From Chloroflexota bacterium (GTDB lineage: Bacteria; Chloroflexota; Dehalococcoidia; Bin125), in the NCBI GenBank assembly GCA_009838915.1, contig VXQT01000027.1, forward strand, positions 1-64,000: a stretch of 64,000 nt of DNA, in the 5' to 3' direction. The position numbers and the translations under genes are program-made. Under the pieces are notes generated by a model. It worked only from the letters and a program-made list of their open reading frames with translations, was not told the origin of the DNA and did not search any database. Numbering within the stretch: position 1 is the first letter of the stretch; every line of letters begins with the position of its first letter. Of this stretch, positions 35,232-43,430 are shown one piece after another.

Positions 35232-35999
35232 TTACCGGGCGGAGGCCTGCCGTTGCTTGCTGCGGCGGAACTCGAGGTATTCGTCGTAGTGGGCGCGACA
35301 GAATCGGCGCGGGCCGAGCGCCGTGTCCACCGCCACGGCGAGATCATCCGACACCCGGCAACCCTTCCAGGCACACTCCAATGGAGAGTCGTCGATCGGA
35401 CGTGACCGCTTCGCTCGCTCCCGGGTCTCGCGCTCGCGCTTCACGCGCGCGAGCGCTTCCTGCTCCTGCCGGCGCAGTTCCTCGACTCGACGCCGCTCGG
35501 TTTCGTCAGCAGCGCGCTGCTGCTCTCGCTCCGCACGCAGGCGTTCTTCCTGTTCCCGCTGGGACTCTTCCCGTTGCCTGGATTCAAACGCCGCCCGACG
35601 ACGCGCCATCTCTTCCTGGAAGGCGTCGTTCTGCCGTTCCGCTCGCCGCGCCTGACCCTTGACCGCCGAGCGCCGCCGCGACTTGCGCCGTTCTTCAGAT
35701 TCGCGGCGTCGCCGGAAGGCGTTGATGATCGACTCGCGATCTTCCTCAGTCACTTCCCTGGCCGGTCGATACAGGTCCTCCCCCGCCTCGGGCGGAGCTG
35801 CGAGCGGATGGTGCTGCCGCTCGATCAGCAGGTCGTGGGCATCCTTGAGTCGCTTGAACTCCTCCGCCGCGTCGGGCGCATCGGAGACATCTGGATGCAC
35901 CGACTTGGCCTTGCGCCGAAACGCACGGCGGATCTCATCCTCGCCGGCGGCGGGAGTCAGTCCCAGCAACTCGTGCGGATCGTAGGATTCCGGCATCAA
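35232..35999 (-). CDS. J-domain protein with long charged coiled coil and C-terminal zinc-knuckle-like motif
   Basis: The first 65 residues form a J domain with the H-P-D tripeptide (S-V-H-P-D-V-S), so it should stimulate a DnaK-type Hsp70. The next 120 residues are almost wholly Arg/Glu/Gln, a long charged helix or coiled coil. The C-terminus has C-A-W-K-G-C and later R-F-C-R-A-H-Y-D-E-Y, spacing that suggests a small metal-binding fold. It lacks the G/F and CxxCxGxG regions of DnaJ proper. It overlaps the flavodoxin-like gene by ATGA. The role of the tail is unknown. Confidence 0.8.
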   Translation of the reverse strand: MMPESYDPHELLGLTPAAGEDEIRRAFRRKAKSVHPDVSDAPDAAEEFKRLKDAHDLLIERQHHPLAAPPEAGEDLYRPAREVTEEDRESIINAFRRRRESEERRKSRRRSAVKGQARRAERQNDAFQEEMARRRAAFESRQREESQREQEERLRAEREQQRAADETERRRVEELRRQEQEALARVKRERETRERAKRSRPIDDSPLECAWKGCRVSDDLAVAVDTALGPRRFCRAHYDEYLEFRRSKQRQASAR

Positions 36000-36532
36000 C
36001 TCGGTACTTTACTGAGCTTGAGCGCGTACTCCGACACCCTCGCTCCCAGGCGGCGCGCCTGCTCGCGATCCAGGTCGCTGACCTTGCGCACGGCGGTCGC
36101 GCCGTAGTAGCTGCCCGAGTGGTTCATCGCCGCGGTCCAGGGAAGGCCCACAATCAGCATCCCGTGACCGATCAGCAGATGCACGAGCTGCAACAGCGTC
36201 GCCTCGAGGCCTCCGGACGGGCTCCAGCCTGCGCTGAACGCGGCGGCCGGCTTGCCCGCGAGCTCGCCCGACTCCCAGAGATCGCCGGTGTAGTCCCACC
36301 AGTGCTTGAGCCGTCCGGTGATCCCTGTCCAGTTGGGACTGCCCAGGATCAGCGCGTCGCAGCGGACCAGTTCGTCCTTGTCGGCGATGTCCAGCGGGCG
36401 ATCCCAGACTTCGACGCCGTCGACCGAGGCCGCGCCCTCGACGATCGACGTGGCCAGCTCCGCGACCAGACCCTGCGAGTCGTAGAGCACCATCACTGCG
36501 ACATCGCCGGATTCGTCCGCGCCACCTGACAT
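35996..36532 (-). CDS. Flavodoxin-fold NAD(P)H-dependent reductase (WrbA/FMN reductase-like)
   Basis: V-M-V-L-Y-D-S-Q-G at the start is the FMN phosphate-binding strand, and D-A-L-I-L-G-S-P-N-W-T-G-I-T-G-R is the second flavin loop of the WrbA/NADPH:quinone reductase group. Length is 178 residues. It probably reduces quinones or flavins in the cytoplasm. It is translationally linked to both neighbours: its ATG overlaps the upstream TGA by one base, and its TGA overlaps the J-domain gene's ATG. Confidence 0.83.
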   Translation of the reverse strand: MSGGADESGDVAVMVLYDSQGLVAELATSIVEGAASVDGVEVWDRPLDIADKDELVRCDALILGSPNWTGITGRLKHWWDYTGDLWESGELAGKPAAAFSAGWSPSGGLEATLLQLVHLLIGHGMLIVGLPWTAAMNHSGSYYGATAVRKVSDLDREQARRLGARVSEYALKLSKVPS

Positions 36533-37029
36533 CAGAGGTCCGTCTCGAACCAGGCCGCCTGGCCGGGCATCTCCTCGACCCCGACCCGCAGCCGCGCCAG
36601 TCCGGGAGGGCCGGAGACCTCCAGCGACTCAGTCAGCTTGCCCGCGATGTACTGCGAGAGCCGCTCGGCGGTGCTGTTGTCGATCGGCAGCGCGGCGACA
36701 TCATGCTTCGGCAGGCGATACGGATGCTCGTCCCGGTACTGGATCACGTAGTGCGTGTCGTCGTCGGTGATCGTCAGCGCGCGCGAGTCCATTTGCAGCA
36801 GGAACTTGTGATCGAGCGTCTCGCAGACCTCGCGGGTGAGGCGCTTGAGCAGGGAGAAGTCGATCACCCACGACTCATCCGTGAGCGGTCCGACGACCTC
36901 GACGAACACATCGTAATTGTGGCCGTGAATCGGCTCCAGTTCGTCGGCGAAGGTGGCGAAGTGGCCGGCGGCGAAGCGCAGGCGCTGACGCTCGACGGTG
37001 ACGGCATGAGAACTGGACTGATCCGGCAT
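36532..37029 (-). CDS. 6-pyruvoyl-tetrahydropterin synthase/QueD family protein, no canonical cysteine
   Basis: The T-fold family is clear from R-F-A-A-G-H-F and I-H-G-H-N-Y-D-V-F-V, which give the zinc-binding histidines, and a late V-E-E-M-P-G-Q-A-A. The catalytic cysteine normally found just before HGH is missing; the segment is D-E-L-E-P-I-H-G-H. The queuosine enzyme QueD and eukaryotic PTPS both need that Cys, so this may be a different subgroup (perhaps PTPS-III-like, where Glu replaces Cys in a folate bypass) or another pterin enzyme. The start was set at MPDQSSSHAV, since the upstream extension overlaps the divergent MFS gene. Confidence 0.75.
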   Translation of the reverse strand: MPDQSSSHAVTVERQRLRFAAGHFATFADELEPIHGHNYDVFVEVVGPLTDESWVIDFSLLKRLTREVCETLDHKFLLQMDSRALTITDDDTHYVIQYRDEHPYRLPKHDVAALPIDNSTAERLSQYIAGKLTESLEVSGPPGLARLRVGVEEMPGQAAWFETDL

Positions 37030-37077
37030 GCCCGCAGCGTACCGCGAGTTCGGCAAGACACCGCGTAGCCTGCGCCA

Positions 37078-38328
37078 ATGCATCTGCCGTCGTTGAGCAC
37101 AGTCGCTTCCTGGCTCAAGACCTGGCAGCCCGCGATCCTGCTCGGCATTCTCACCTGCGGCGCGTACGGACTCGTTCTCTACGGATTCGGCATCATTGCG
37201 GGTCCAATCCAGGAGGACGAGGGCTGGTCGTCGGCGATGGTCAACGCGGCCTTCATGGGCTCGTACCTGCTCGGCGCGGCGGCGTCGCTGGTCTCCGGAC
37301 GAGTGCTCGACGTGCTCGGCCCGCGCCTGGTGCTGTGGTCGGGACTCGTGGTCGGCACGATCTTCCTGATGGCAGCGTCCTACGTTGGGAACGTCTGGCT
37401 GTTCATCGTCTTCTGGACGCTCGGCGGCGCGGTCACGATCGCAGGGCTGTTTTACAACGTGACCATGCCGATCGCGGCGCGGCTGTATCCCCAGCGCCAG
37501 ACAGCGGCGATGACGGTGCTGGTCACGACGGGCGGGTTCTCGTCGGTCATCTTCATGCCGCTCACCGGTCTGTTCACCGAGGAGTTCGGCTGGCGCTGGG
37601 CGGTGCGCATCCTCCTCGTCCTGGCGGCGGCGCTCTCGCTGCCGGCCGTGCTCACGGTCCGTCGGCTGCCCGTCATTCCTCCCCCCGAGCAGCCTGGGCA
37701 GACCTCAGAGCAGACCACTTCGGTCGACCGGTACGGCTACGCCAGCGTTGGCGAGGCGCTGCGCTCTCGCGAGGTGCAGGTCACGATTGCCATGGTCGTG
37801 ACAAGTTCATTCGGACTCGGCGCGTTGCTCAACCACTTCGTACCCGCCGCGACCGCCGCCGGGTTGTCGCTGACCGCAAGTGCGTCGCTGACCGGATTGC
37901 GCGGCTTCCTCTCGCTCCCGGGACGAGCGCTGATCGGGCCGATGGCGACACTGATGGGTCTGCGCCCCGCGCTGGGCGCGGGGTACTTCGTGATGCTGCT
38001 GGGCACCCTTTGCCTGCTGGCCGCCGGTCCGCTCTGGTGGATCTATCTCTCGGCGATCATCGCAGGCCTCGTCTGGGGACAGACGATGCCGCTGCAGGGA
38101 CTGATCGCGTCCGAGGTCTACGGACTGCGCCGCCTGGGCACGCTGATGGCGATCCAGACCGCCGCCGGCAACGTCGCGCTCGCAATCGGCCCGTTCGCCG
38201 CCGGCGTCCTGCTCGACTCGGTCGCAGGTGACTACCAGCCGGTACTGATCGCCATTGCGGCGATGAACGCGCTCACGTTTTTGCTGCTGGTCTTGCTGAC
38301 CCGTGTACGCAGGCGGACGTTAGGCTGA
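37078..38328 (+). CDS. MFS transporter
   Basis: This 416-residue carrier with about 12 hydrophobic helices has Y-G-F-G-I-I-A-G-P-I-Q-E-D-E-G-W in helix 1. G-R-V-L-D-V-L-G-P-R follows in the 2-3 loop and a polar mid-loop (P-P-P-E-Q-P-G-Q-T) separates the two halves. The pattern resembles the carrier at 22838 (both in the OFA/monocarboxylate-like group). The ATG lies 48 bp from the divergent PTPS-family gene. The adjacent SDR/enoyl-CoA hydratase genes hint at import of an organic acid, but this is inference. Confidence 0.85.
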   Translation: MHLPSLSTVASWLKTWQPAILLGILTCGAYGLVLYGFGIIAGPIQEDEGWSSAMVNAAFMGSYLLGAAASLVSGRVLDVLGPRLVLWSGLVVGTIFLMAASYVGNVWLFIVFWTLGGAVTIAGLFYNVTMPIAARLYPQRQTAAMTVLVTTGGFSSVIFMPLTGLFTEEFGWRWAVRILLVLAAALSLPAVLTVRRLPVIPPPEQPGQTSEQTTSVDRYGYASVGEALRSREVQVTIAMVVTSSFGLGALLNHFVPAATAAGLSLTASASLTGLRGFLSLPGRALIGPMATLMGLRPALGAGYFVMLLGTLCLLAAGPLWWIYLSAIIAGLVWGQTMPLQGLIASEVYGLRRLGTLMAIQTAAGNVALAIGPFAAGVLLDSVAGDYQPVLIAIAAMNALTFLLLVLLTRVRRRTLG

Positions 38329-38354
38329 TCGCTAGCTAGAACTGGAGACGGAAC

Positions 38355-39146
38355 ATGGGTCGATTGGACGGCAAGGTTGCGCTGGTCACCGGCGCGGCGC
38401 GCGGTATTGGCAAGGGCATCGTCACGGAGCTGGCCAGGGAGGGCGCGGACATCGTGATCTGCGATGTGCTGATCGATGAAGCCGCCCGCACCGCCGGCGA
38501 GCTGCAGAATCGACACAGCGTCACCGCGATCGCGCTCGAGATGGACGTGACCAGCGACGACTCGATCGCTTCGCAGGTCGCCGAGGCGATCAGTCAGATG
38601 GGCAAGGTCGACATCCTCGTCAACAACGCCGGCGTGCCGCCCGACAACTTCGGCGCCGACGAAACCGAGGCCGACTGGGATCGCTGCTATGAGGTCAACC
38701 TCAAGGGCATTTGGAAGGTCACTTCAGCCGTTGCGCCGCACTTCAAGGAGCAGGGCGGCGGCAAGATCGTCAATATCGCCTCGATCGCGGGACGACTCGG
38801 AGGCGGCATGGCCTCGTACTCCGCGTCCAAGGCGGGCGCGATCAGCATCACGCAATCGCAGGCCGCCGAACTGGGCCGCTTCAACGTCAACGTGAACGCG
38901 ATCTGCCCCGGCCTGCTCTGGACCGATCTCTGGCGTCAGATCGAGGGCATGTTCGCCGGCGACCACACCGAGGAGGTCGTCGACCGGCGCGAGCGCTTTG
39001 AGGCCGTGATCGCGTCCAATATGCCGCTCCAGCGCGAGCAGACGCCTGAGGACATCGGCAAGGCCGCCGTCTTCTTCGCCTCCGACGACGCCAAGAACAT
39101 TACCGGCCAGTCGCTCAACGTCGACGGCGGCATGCGGATGAACTAG
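38355..39146 (+). CDS. SDR family oxidoreductase (FabG-like)
   Basis: NAD(P)-dependent dehydrogenase of 263 residues. It has T-G-A-A-R-G-I-G-K-G-I cofactor binding, N-N-A-G-V, Ser in N-I-A-S-I-A-G-R, and the catalytic Y-S-A-S-K; the C-terminus carries G-Q-S-L-N-V-D-G-G. A good GGAGACGG precedes the start. It lies 26 bp after the MFS gene and 38 bp before an enoyl-CoA hydratase, so a beta-oxidation-like operon is likely. Confidence 0.9.
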   Translation: MGRLDGKVALVTGAARGIGKGIVTELAREGADIVICDVLIDEAARTAGELQNRHSVTAIALEMDVTSDDSIASQVAEAISQMGKVDILVNNAGVPPDNFGADETEADWDRCYEVNLKGIWKVTSAVAPHFKEQGGGKIVNIASIAGRLGGGMASYSASKAGAISITQSQAAELGRFNVNVNAICPGLLWTDLWRQIEGMFAGDHTEEVVDRRERFEAVIASNMPLQREQTPEDIGKAAVFFASDDAKNITGQSLNVDGGMRMN

Positions 39147-39184
39147 GTCGCCAACAGACCGGGCTGCTCAACAGGAGATCAACG

Positions 39185-39991
39185 ATGACTGAGGAACTGC
39201 TCTACGAGGTTCAAGATCACATCGCCGTGATCACGCTCAACCGACCGGAGAAGCTGAACGCCTTCTCCAACGAGATGCTCGACGCCTGGCAGGAGTCGAT
39301 CACCCGCGCCTCCGTCGACCAGAACGTGCGCGTAATCATCGTCACCGGCGAGGGCCGGGGATTCTGCTCGGGCGCCGACGTGGGCCGCGAGCGGGCCGGC
39401 GCTGACGTGCTCGGCGGCGACCCCAACGCCCCCGCCGCCAACCGCAACTCGCTGCGTCATTCGGTCCAGCGCGTCCCGCGCGCGCTGTTCAACTGCGAGA
39501 AGCCCTACATCGCCGCCGTCAACGGCGCGGCCGTCGGCGCGGGCATGGACATGGCCTCGATGGCCGACCTGCGGATCGCTTCGGACCGGGCCAAGTTCGG
39601 CATGGCCTACGTGCGCATGGCGCTGATCCCTGGCGACGGCGGCGCCTACTACTTGCCGCGCATTGTGGGCATGTCCAAGGCGCTGGAGCTGATGTGGACC
39701 GGCAAGATCTTCACGGCCGAGGAGGCATTGGCGATGGGCTACGTCAGCCAGGTCGTCGAGCACGACGAGCTCATGCCCGCAACCTTCGAGCTGGCCGGTC
39801 AGATTTCCCGGATGCCTGCGGTCTCGGTCCAGATGATCAAACGCCTCGCATATCGCTCCGCCGAGACCGGTCTGCACGAGTCGCTGGAGATGGCCGACCA
39901 CGCGATGGTCATCGCGCGCTCGACCGAGGACGCCAAGGAAGGTCCCCGGGCCTTCGCCGAGAAGCGCGAACCAAACTTCCAGGGCTTCTAG
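39185..39991 (+). CDS. Enoyl-CoA hydratase/isomerase family protein
   Basis: Crotonase fold, 268 residues. I-T-L-N-R-P-E-K-L-N-A-F-S, G-F-C-S-G-A-D-V and V-N-G-A-A-V-G-A-G-M-D-M are the CoA and oxyanion-hole motifs. A-L-I-P-G-D-G-G-A-Y-Y-L-P-R provides the acidic catalytic region. It probably hydrates an unsaturated acyl-CoA in the pathway encoded with the flanking SDRs. AGGAG lies just before the ATG. Confidence 0.9.
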   Translation: MTEELLYEVQDHIAVITLNRPEKLNAFSNEMLDAWQESITRASVDQNVRVIIVTGEGRGFCSGADVGRERAGADVLGGDPNAPAANRNSLRHSVQRVPRALFNCEKPYIAAVNGAAVGAGMDMASMADLRIASDRAKFGMAYVRMALIPGDGGAYYLPRIVGMSKALELMWTGKIFTAEEALAMGYVSQVVEHDELMPATFELAGQISRMPAVSVQMIKRLAYRSAETGLHESLEMADHAMVIARSTEDAKEGPRAFAEKREPNFQGF

Positions 39992-40020
39992 TCACACAGT
40001 TCCGAAAGGACTCGCCACAG

Positions 40021-40839
40021 GTGCCAATCACTCACGCAGCCGAACCCAAGCTCAGCGGCAAGACCGCCATCATCGTCGGAGCCAGCGCTGGCATGGGCCT
40101 CGCCTCGGCCCGACTCTTCGCCGAGCACGGGGCCAACGTCATCATGGTTGGACGGAATCAGCAACGCCTACAGGAAGCTGCCGAACTGATCGGCGAGCAG
40201 GCGGTTCCCGCGGTCGCTGATGTCCGAGACGAATCACAGCTCAAGGCCGCATTCGATATCGCAGACGAGCGTTGGGGCGAGCTTCATGTCGTGTTCAACA
40301 ATGCAGGACCGGGCGACGGCGGCTCCCACAACATCGCCGACATGACGGCCGACATCTTCGACGATTTCATCGCCGTCAATCTGCGGGCGGCGTTCCTGGG
40401 CATGAAGTACGCGATCCCCTTGATGGAACGCGCCGGCGGCGGATCGATCATCTCTACATCCTCGATCGGCGGCATTAGCGGCGTCCCTGGAGCGGCCGGC
40501 TACTGTGCCGCCAAGGCGGGCTGCCATGCGCTCAGTCGCAGCTTGGCGGCCGAGTACTCCGACAAGCACATCCGCGCCAATGTGATTGTGCCCGGGCAGG
40601 TCACCACCCGTTTTGGGCTGCCCAGCGATGCTCCACAATCAGAAGCCGACCTGGAGGTCATTCGCGCCCGCGGACGACGGTTATCGCCGATGGAGCGCGC
40701 CGGAGAGGCGGAGGACGTCGCGAACCTCGCGCTCTTCCTCGCCTCGGACGACTCCTCCTACATCACGGGGCAAGAGTTTGTGATCGACGGCGGCATGACT
40801 GCCGTCAACCATTGGATCCGCGCCATTCGCGAGGGCTAG
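40021..40839 (+). CDS. SDR family oxidoreductase
   Basis: GTG start 29 bp after the enoyl-CoA hydratase stop, with AAAGGA upstream. G-A-S-A-G-M-G-L-A binds the cofactor, F-N-N-A-G-P-G marks strand 4, Ser of S-T-S-S-I-G-G and Y-C-A-A-K complete the catalytic set, and V-I-D-G-G-M lies near the C-terminus. It is probably a hydroxyacyl-CoA or alcohol dehydrogenase acting with its upstream partners. The longer frame opening inside the hydratase gene is not the real start. Confidence 0.88.
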   Translation: MPITHAAEPKLSGKTAIIVGASAGMGLASARLFAEHGANVIMVGRNQQRLQEAAELIGEQAVPAVADVRDESQLKAAFDIADERWGELHVVFNNAGPGDGGSHNIADMTADIFDDFIAVNLRAAFLGMKYAIPLMERAGGGSIISTSSIGGISGVPGAAGYCAAKAGCHALSRSLAAEYSDKHIRANVIVPGQVTTRFGLPSDAPQSEADLEVIRARGRRLSPMERAGEAEDVANLALFLASDDSSYITGQEFVIDGGMTAVNHWIRAIREG

Positions 40840-40869
40840 CCGACTCGCTGGTTGTGGTTGACCGCCGCC

Positions 40870-41247
40870 CTACTCGTCCGAGACGTAGATCGTTCCCTCG
40901 TCCACACGGGTCTTGAAGGTCTGGATGTAGTCGGGCTCGATCTTGTTCTTGATGAAGGGCGGCGGCGGGGGCATCAGTTTGTGAATCATGTTCCAGATGC
41001 CGTTGGGCAACCAGGACTTGGTCTGACCGGTGCGCATGTCGAACTCGGAGTCGTGCCAGGGGCAAACGATGTGCGCGTTCTTCAGCTCGCCGACCGAGAG
41101 CGGGGCAAAGAGGTGCGGACACTTGTCCTGCACGGCGAAGATCTCGCCATGCACATTGGCGACGCAGACGCGGGTGCCATCGAGATCGGCGGCAGTGATT
41201 TCGCCGGGCGGCAGTTCCGACAACGGACAGACGGCGGTCTCGGTCAC
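40870..41247 (-). CDS. Rieske [2Fe-2S] ferredoxin-like protein
   Basis: This 125-residue protein has both Rieske half-motifs, C-P-H-L (Cys43, His45) and C-P-W-H-D (Cys62, His65), with 16 residues between. It resembles small Rieske ferredoxins or NirD-like subunits that pass electrons to oxygenases. The C-terminal proline stretch (M-P-P-P-P-P-F-I-K) is unusual. No oxygenase subunit is adjacent. It lies opposite the plus-strand SDR operon. Confidence 0.88.
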   Translation of the reverse strand: MTETAVCPLSELPPGEITAADLDGTRVCVANVHGEIFAVQDKCPHLFAPLSVGELKNAHIVCPWHDSEFDMRTGQTKSWLPNGIWNMIHKLMPPPPPFIKNKIEPDYIQTFKTRVDEGTIYVSDE

Positions 41248-41394
41248 GGTGGCCTCCCAGCGCTCGCGGCGGTCAACTCCAGTGTCCTGATCATCGCGCC
41301 GCCGACTTCATCGGTCAATGCAAACTGCGCATGCTCACGATTCAGCTTCCGCTCATACACTGAACTGGCGCTGCTGAAGAACGGACGGTGAGCC

Positions 41395-42222
41395 ATGGAT
41401 TTCGAGCAGTATCTGAGTCCCCCGCGCGTGGCGGTGATCGAAGTGGCCGGACAGATCGGGGCGCGGCTCAATCCGCGCGAACTGAGCCGCACCCTGAACA
41501 GCGTCCGCACCAACCCGCGCTACCCCGCGGTCGTGCTCGACATCGATTCGCCCGGAGGCGGCGCGGCGGCGTCCGAGGCGCTTTACCTGGCGACCAAGCG
41601 GCTCTCGGACAAGAAGCCGGTCGCCGCGGCGATCCGCGGCGTGGGCGCGTCGGGCGGCTACATGATCGCCTGCGCCGCCAACCCGATCTTCGCGCTGCCC
41701 ACGTCGGTGGTCGGCTCGATCGGCGTGATCTGGACCGCGCCGATGATCTCCGAGGCGCTCGAACGGGTCGGGGTCAAGATGCGCACCCGCGCCGCCGGCG
41801 AGTACAAGGACATGGGCTCGCTCTTCCGCGACTCGACGCCAGAAGAAGAGGCAAAGCTCGACGCACTGATTCAGTCCGTCTACGAACGCTTCGTCGACAT
41901 CGTCGCGGAGGGTCGGCCCGAGTTGACTCGCGAGCAGGTCGCGGCACTGGCCTCGGGCGAGATTCACACCGGGGCCGAGGCGCACGAAATTGGACTGGTC
42001 GACCGACTTGGCGACCTCAACGACGCCGTTGAGTGGGCCGCTGACGCCGCCGGCATCGAGAAGCGCACCACCTTGGTGCGTCCCAAGCGAGGCCTGCTGC
42101 AGATGTTGATGACACAGGGCGCCGATTCGGTCGCACACGCCCTCGTCAACGCCTTCATCGACCGGCTGGACGCCGCCAGGTCGGAGCGCTTGCTTGAGGC
42201 TCGCTCGCGGATGGGCCGATAG
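41395..42222 (+). CDS. S49 family peptidase (SppA-like)
   Basis: A Ser-Lys protease related to signal peptide peptidase A. I-D-S-P-G-G-G-A-A-A-S-E is the conserved loop, Ser86 in G-V-G-A-S-G-G-Y-M-I-A is the nucleophile, and Lys138 in G-E-Y-K-D-M-G-S is the base. At 275 residues it is a half-size form. It has no N-terminal membrane segment or signal peptide, so it may be cytoplasmic, unlike classical SppA. Its end is 2 bp from the convergent CoA-transferase end. Confidence 0.88.
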   Translation: MDFEQYLSPPRVAVIEVAGQIGARLNPRELSRTLNSVRTNPRYPAVVLDIDSPGGGAAASEALYLATKRLSDKKPVAAAIRGVGASGGYMIACAANPIFALPTSVVGSIGVIWTAPMISEALERVGVKMRTRAAGEYKDMGSLFRDSTPEEEAKLDALIQSVYERFVDIVAEGRPELTREQVAALASGEIHTGAEAHEIGLVDRLGDLNDAVEWAADAAGIEKRTTLVRPKRGLLQMLMTQGADSVAHALVNAFIDRLDAARSERLLEARSRMGR

Positions 42223-42224
42223 GG

Positions 42225-43421
42225 TCAATCGAACGCGCCCGAGACCAGGTGCTCGACGTATTCCTCGTCCGACATGCCAACGATGTCCTTGTAGACGTAC
42301 TCGTTATCCTCGCCCAGCAGCGGCGCGGCCTTGGTCAGTTCGGCGGGGGTTTCTGAGAGGCGGAACGAGGGGGCGTCGTACGCCCGATGGCCCATCGTCG
42401 GGTGATCGAGCATCCAGAAGTGCCCGCGATGGGCGAGCTGCGGATCGTTGCGTAGATCTTCCGGCGTCTGCACGACACCGGCGGGCACGCCGGCGTTCTG
42501 CAAGCGCTCCATCAGCTCCTCAGCCTGCTGAGTTCGGGTCCACTCTCCGATAGCGGCATCGAGCGCGGCGGCGTCCATCGAGGTCCATGACTGCTGACCG
42601 GCGACCCTCGCCAACGCTGTCAGTTCCGCGCCGTTGGTCACCGTGATCGCGATCCAGCGGTCGTCATCGTCTCCGCGAGCCGCGCATTGGTACGTCCCGT
42701 ACGGCGCGTGGTCGGCATGTCCTGCGCCCAAGGCTTCCTGCTCACGGCCGTTGACGGTGTAATCGAGCACCATCGTCTCGGTCGCGTGAATCGCGGCCTC
42801 CATCTGGCCGAAGTCGATGTTCTGGCCCTCGCCGGTGCGTTGGCGGTGGTCCAGCGCGGCCAGCAGCGCCGACGCAGCGAAGTGCGGCACGAGGAAGTCG
42901 GTATAGGCGACGCCCGTTCCGATCGGTTCCTCGCCCGGATAGGCGGTCAAGTGCGAGATGCCGGCGGCCGCCTGCAAAACGTGTCCGTAGCCCTGCCACA
43001 TCGCCCAGGGACCGGTCAGGCCGTACATCGGCATCGAGATCATGATCAGGTCGGGCCGGATTTCGCAGAGGTCCTCATAGGTCATGCCCCAGGCGCGCAT
43101 TGCTTTGGGCGTGAACGACTCGGTCACGATGTCGCACTCGGCGATGATCCGCTTGGCGATTGCCACGCCGTCGGGATGCTGCAAGTTGAGCGAGACGCAT
43201 CTCTTAGACGAGTTGAAGTCGGCGTAGTAGCCGCTGTTGTCGAGTCCCGGTTCGTCGTTGACGAACGGCGGCGCGCGGCGCAGCGGCTCCGGCCGGACCG
43301 AAGACTCGATCCGGATCACTTCCGCGCCATGGTCCGCGAGGTACTTGGAGACCAGCGGACCCACTCCGACCCAGGCGAAGTCGGCGACGCGGATGCCTTC
43401 GAAGACCGTGCTGATGGGCAT
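42225..43421 (-). CDS. CaiB/BaiF family CoA-transferase
   Basis: Type III CoA-transferase, moving CoA between carboxylic acids via an aspartyl intermediate. I-R-V-A-D-F-A-W-V-G-V-G-P and Y-L-A-D-H-G-A-E-V-I-R-I-E are the class-III opening, and F-N-S-S-K-R-C-V-S-L-N-L is also typical. The likely catalytic Asp is in F-G-Q-M-E-A region or N-I-D-F-G-Q. Length is 398 residues. It starts 9 bp after a second CoA-transferase; such pairs may form heteromers. Substrate unknown. Confidence 0.9.
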   Translation of the reverse strand: MPISTVFEGIRVADFAWVGVGPLVSKYLADHGAEVIRIESSVRPEPLRRAPPFVNDEPGLDNSGYYADFNSSKRCVSLNLQHPDGVAIAKRIIAECDIVTESFTPKAMRAWGMTYEDLCEIRPDLIMISMPMYGLTGPWAMWQGYGHVLQAAAGISHLTAYPGEEPIGTGVAYTDFLVPHFAASALLAALDHRQRTGEGQNIDFGQMEAAIHATETMVLDYTVNGREQEALGAGHADHAPYGTYQCAARGDDDDRWIAITVTNGAELTALARVAGQQSWTSMDAAALDAAIGEWTRTQQAEELMERLQNAGVPAGVVQTPEDLRNDPQLAHRGHFWMLDHPTMGHRAYDAPSFRLSETPAELTKAAPLLGEDNEYVYKDIVGMSDEEYVEHLVSGAFD

Positions 43422-43430
43422 GCGTGGCTC

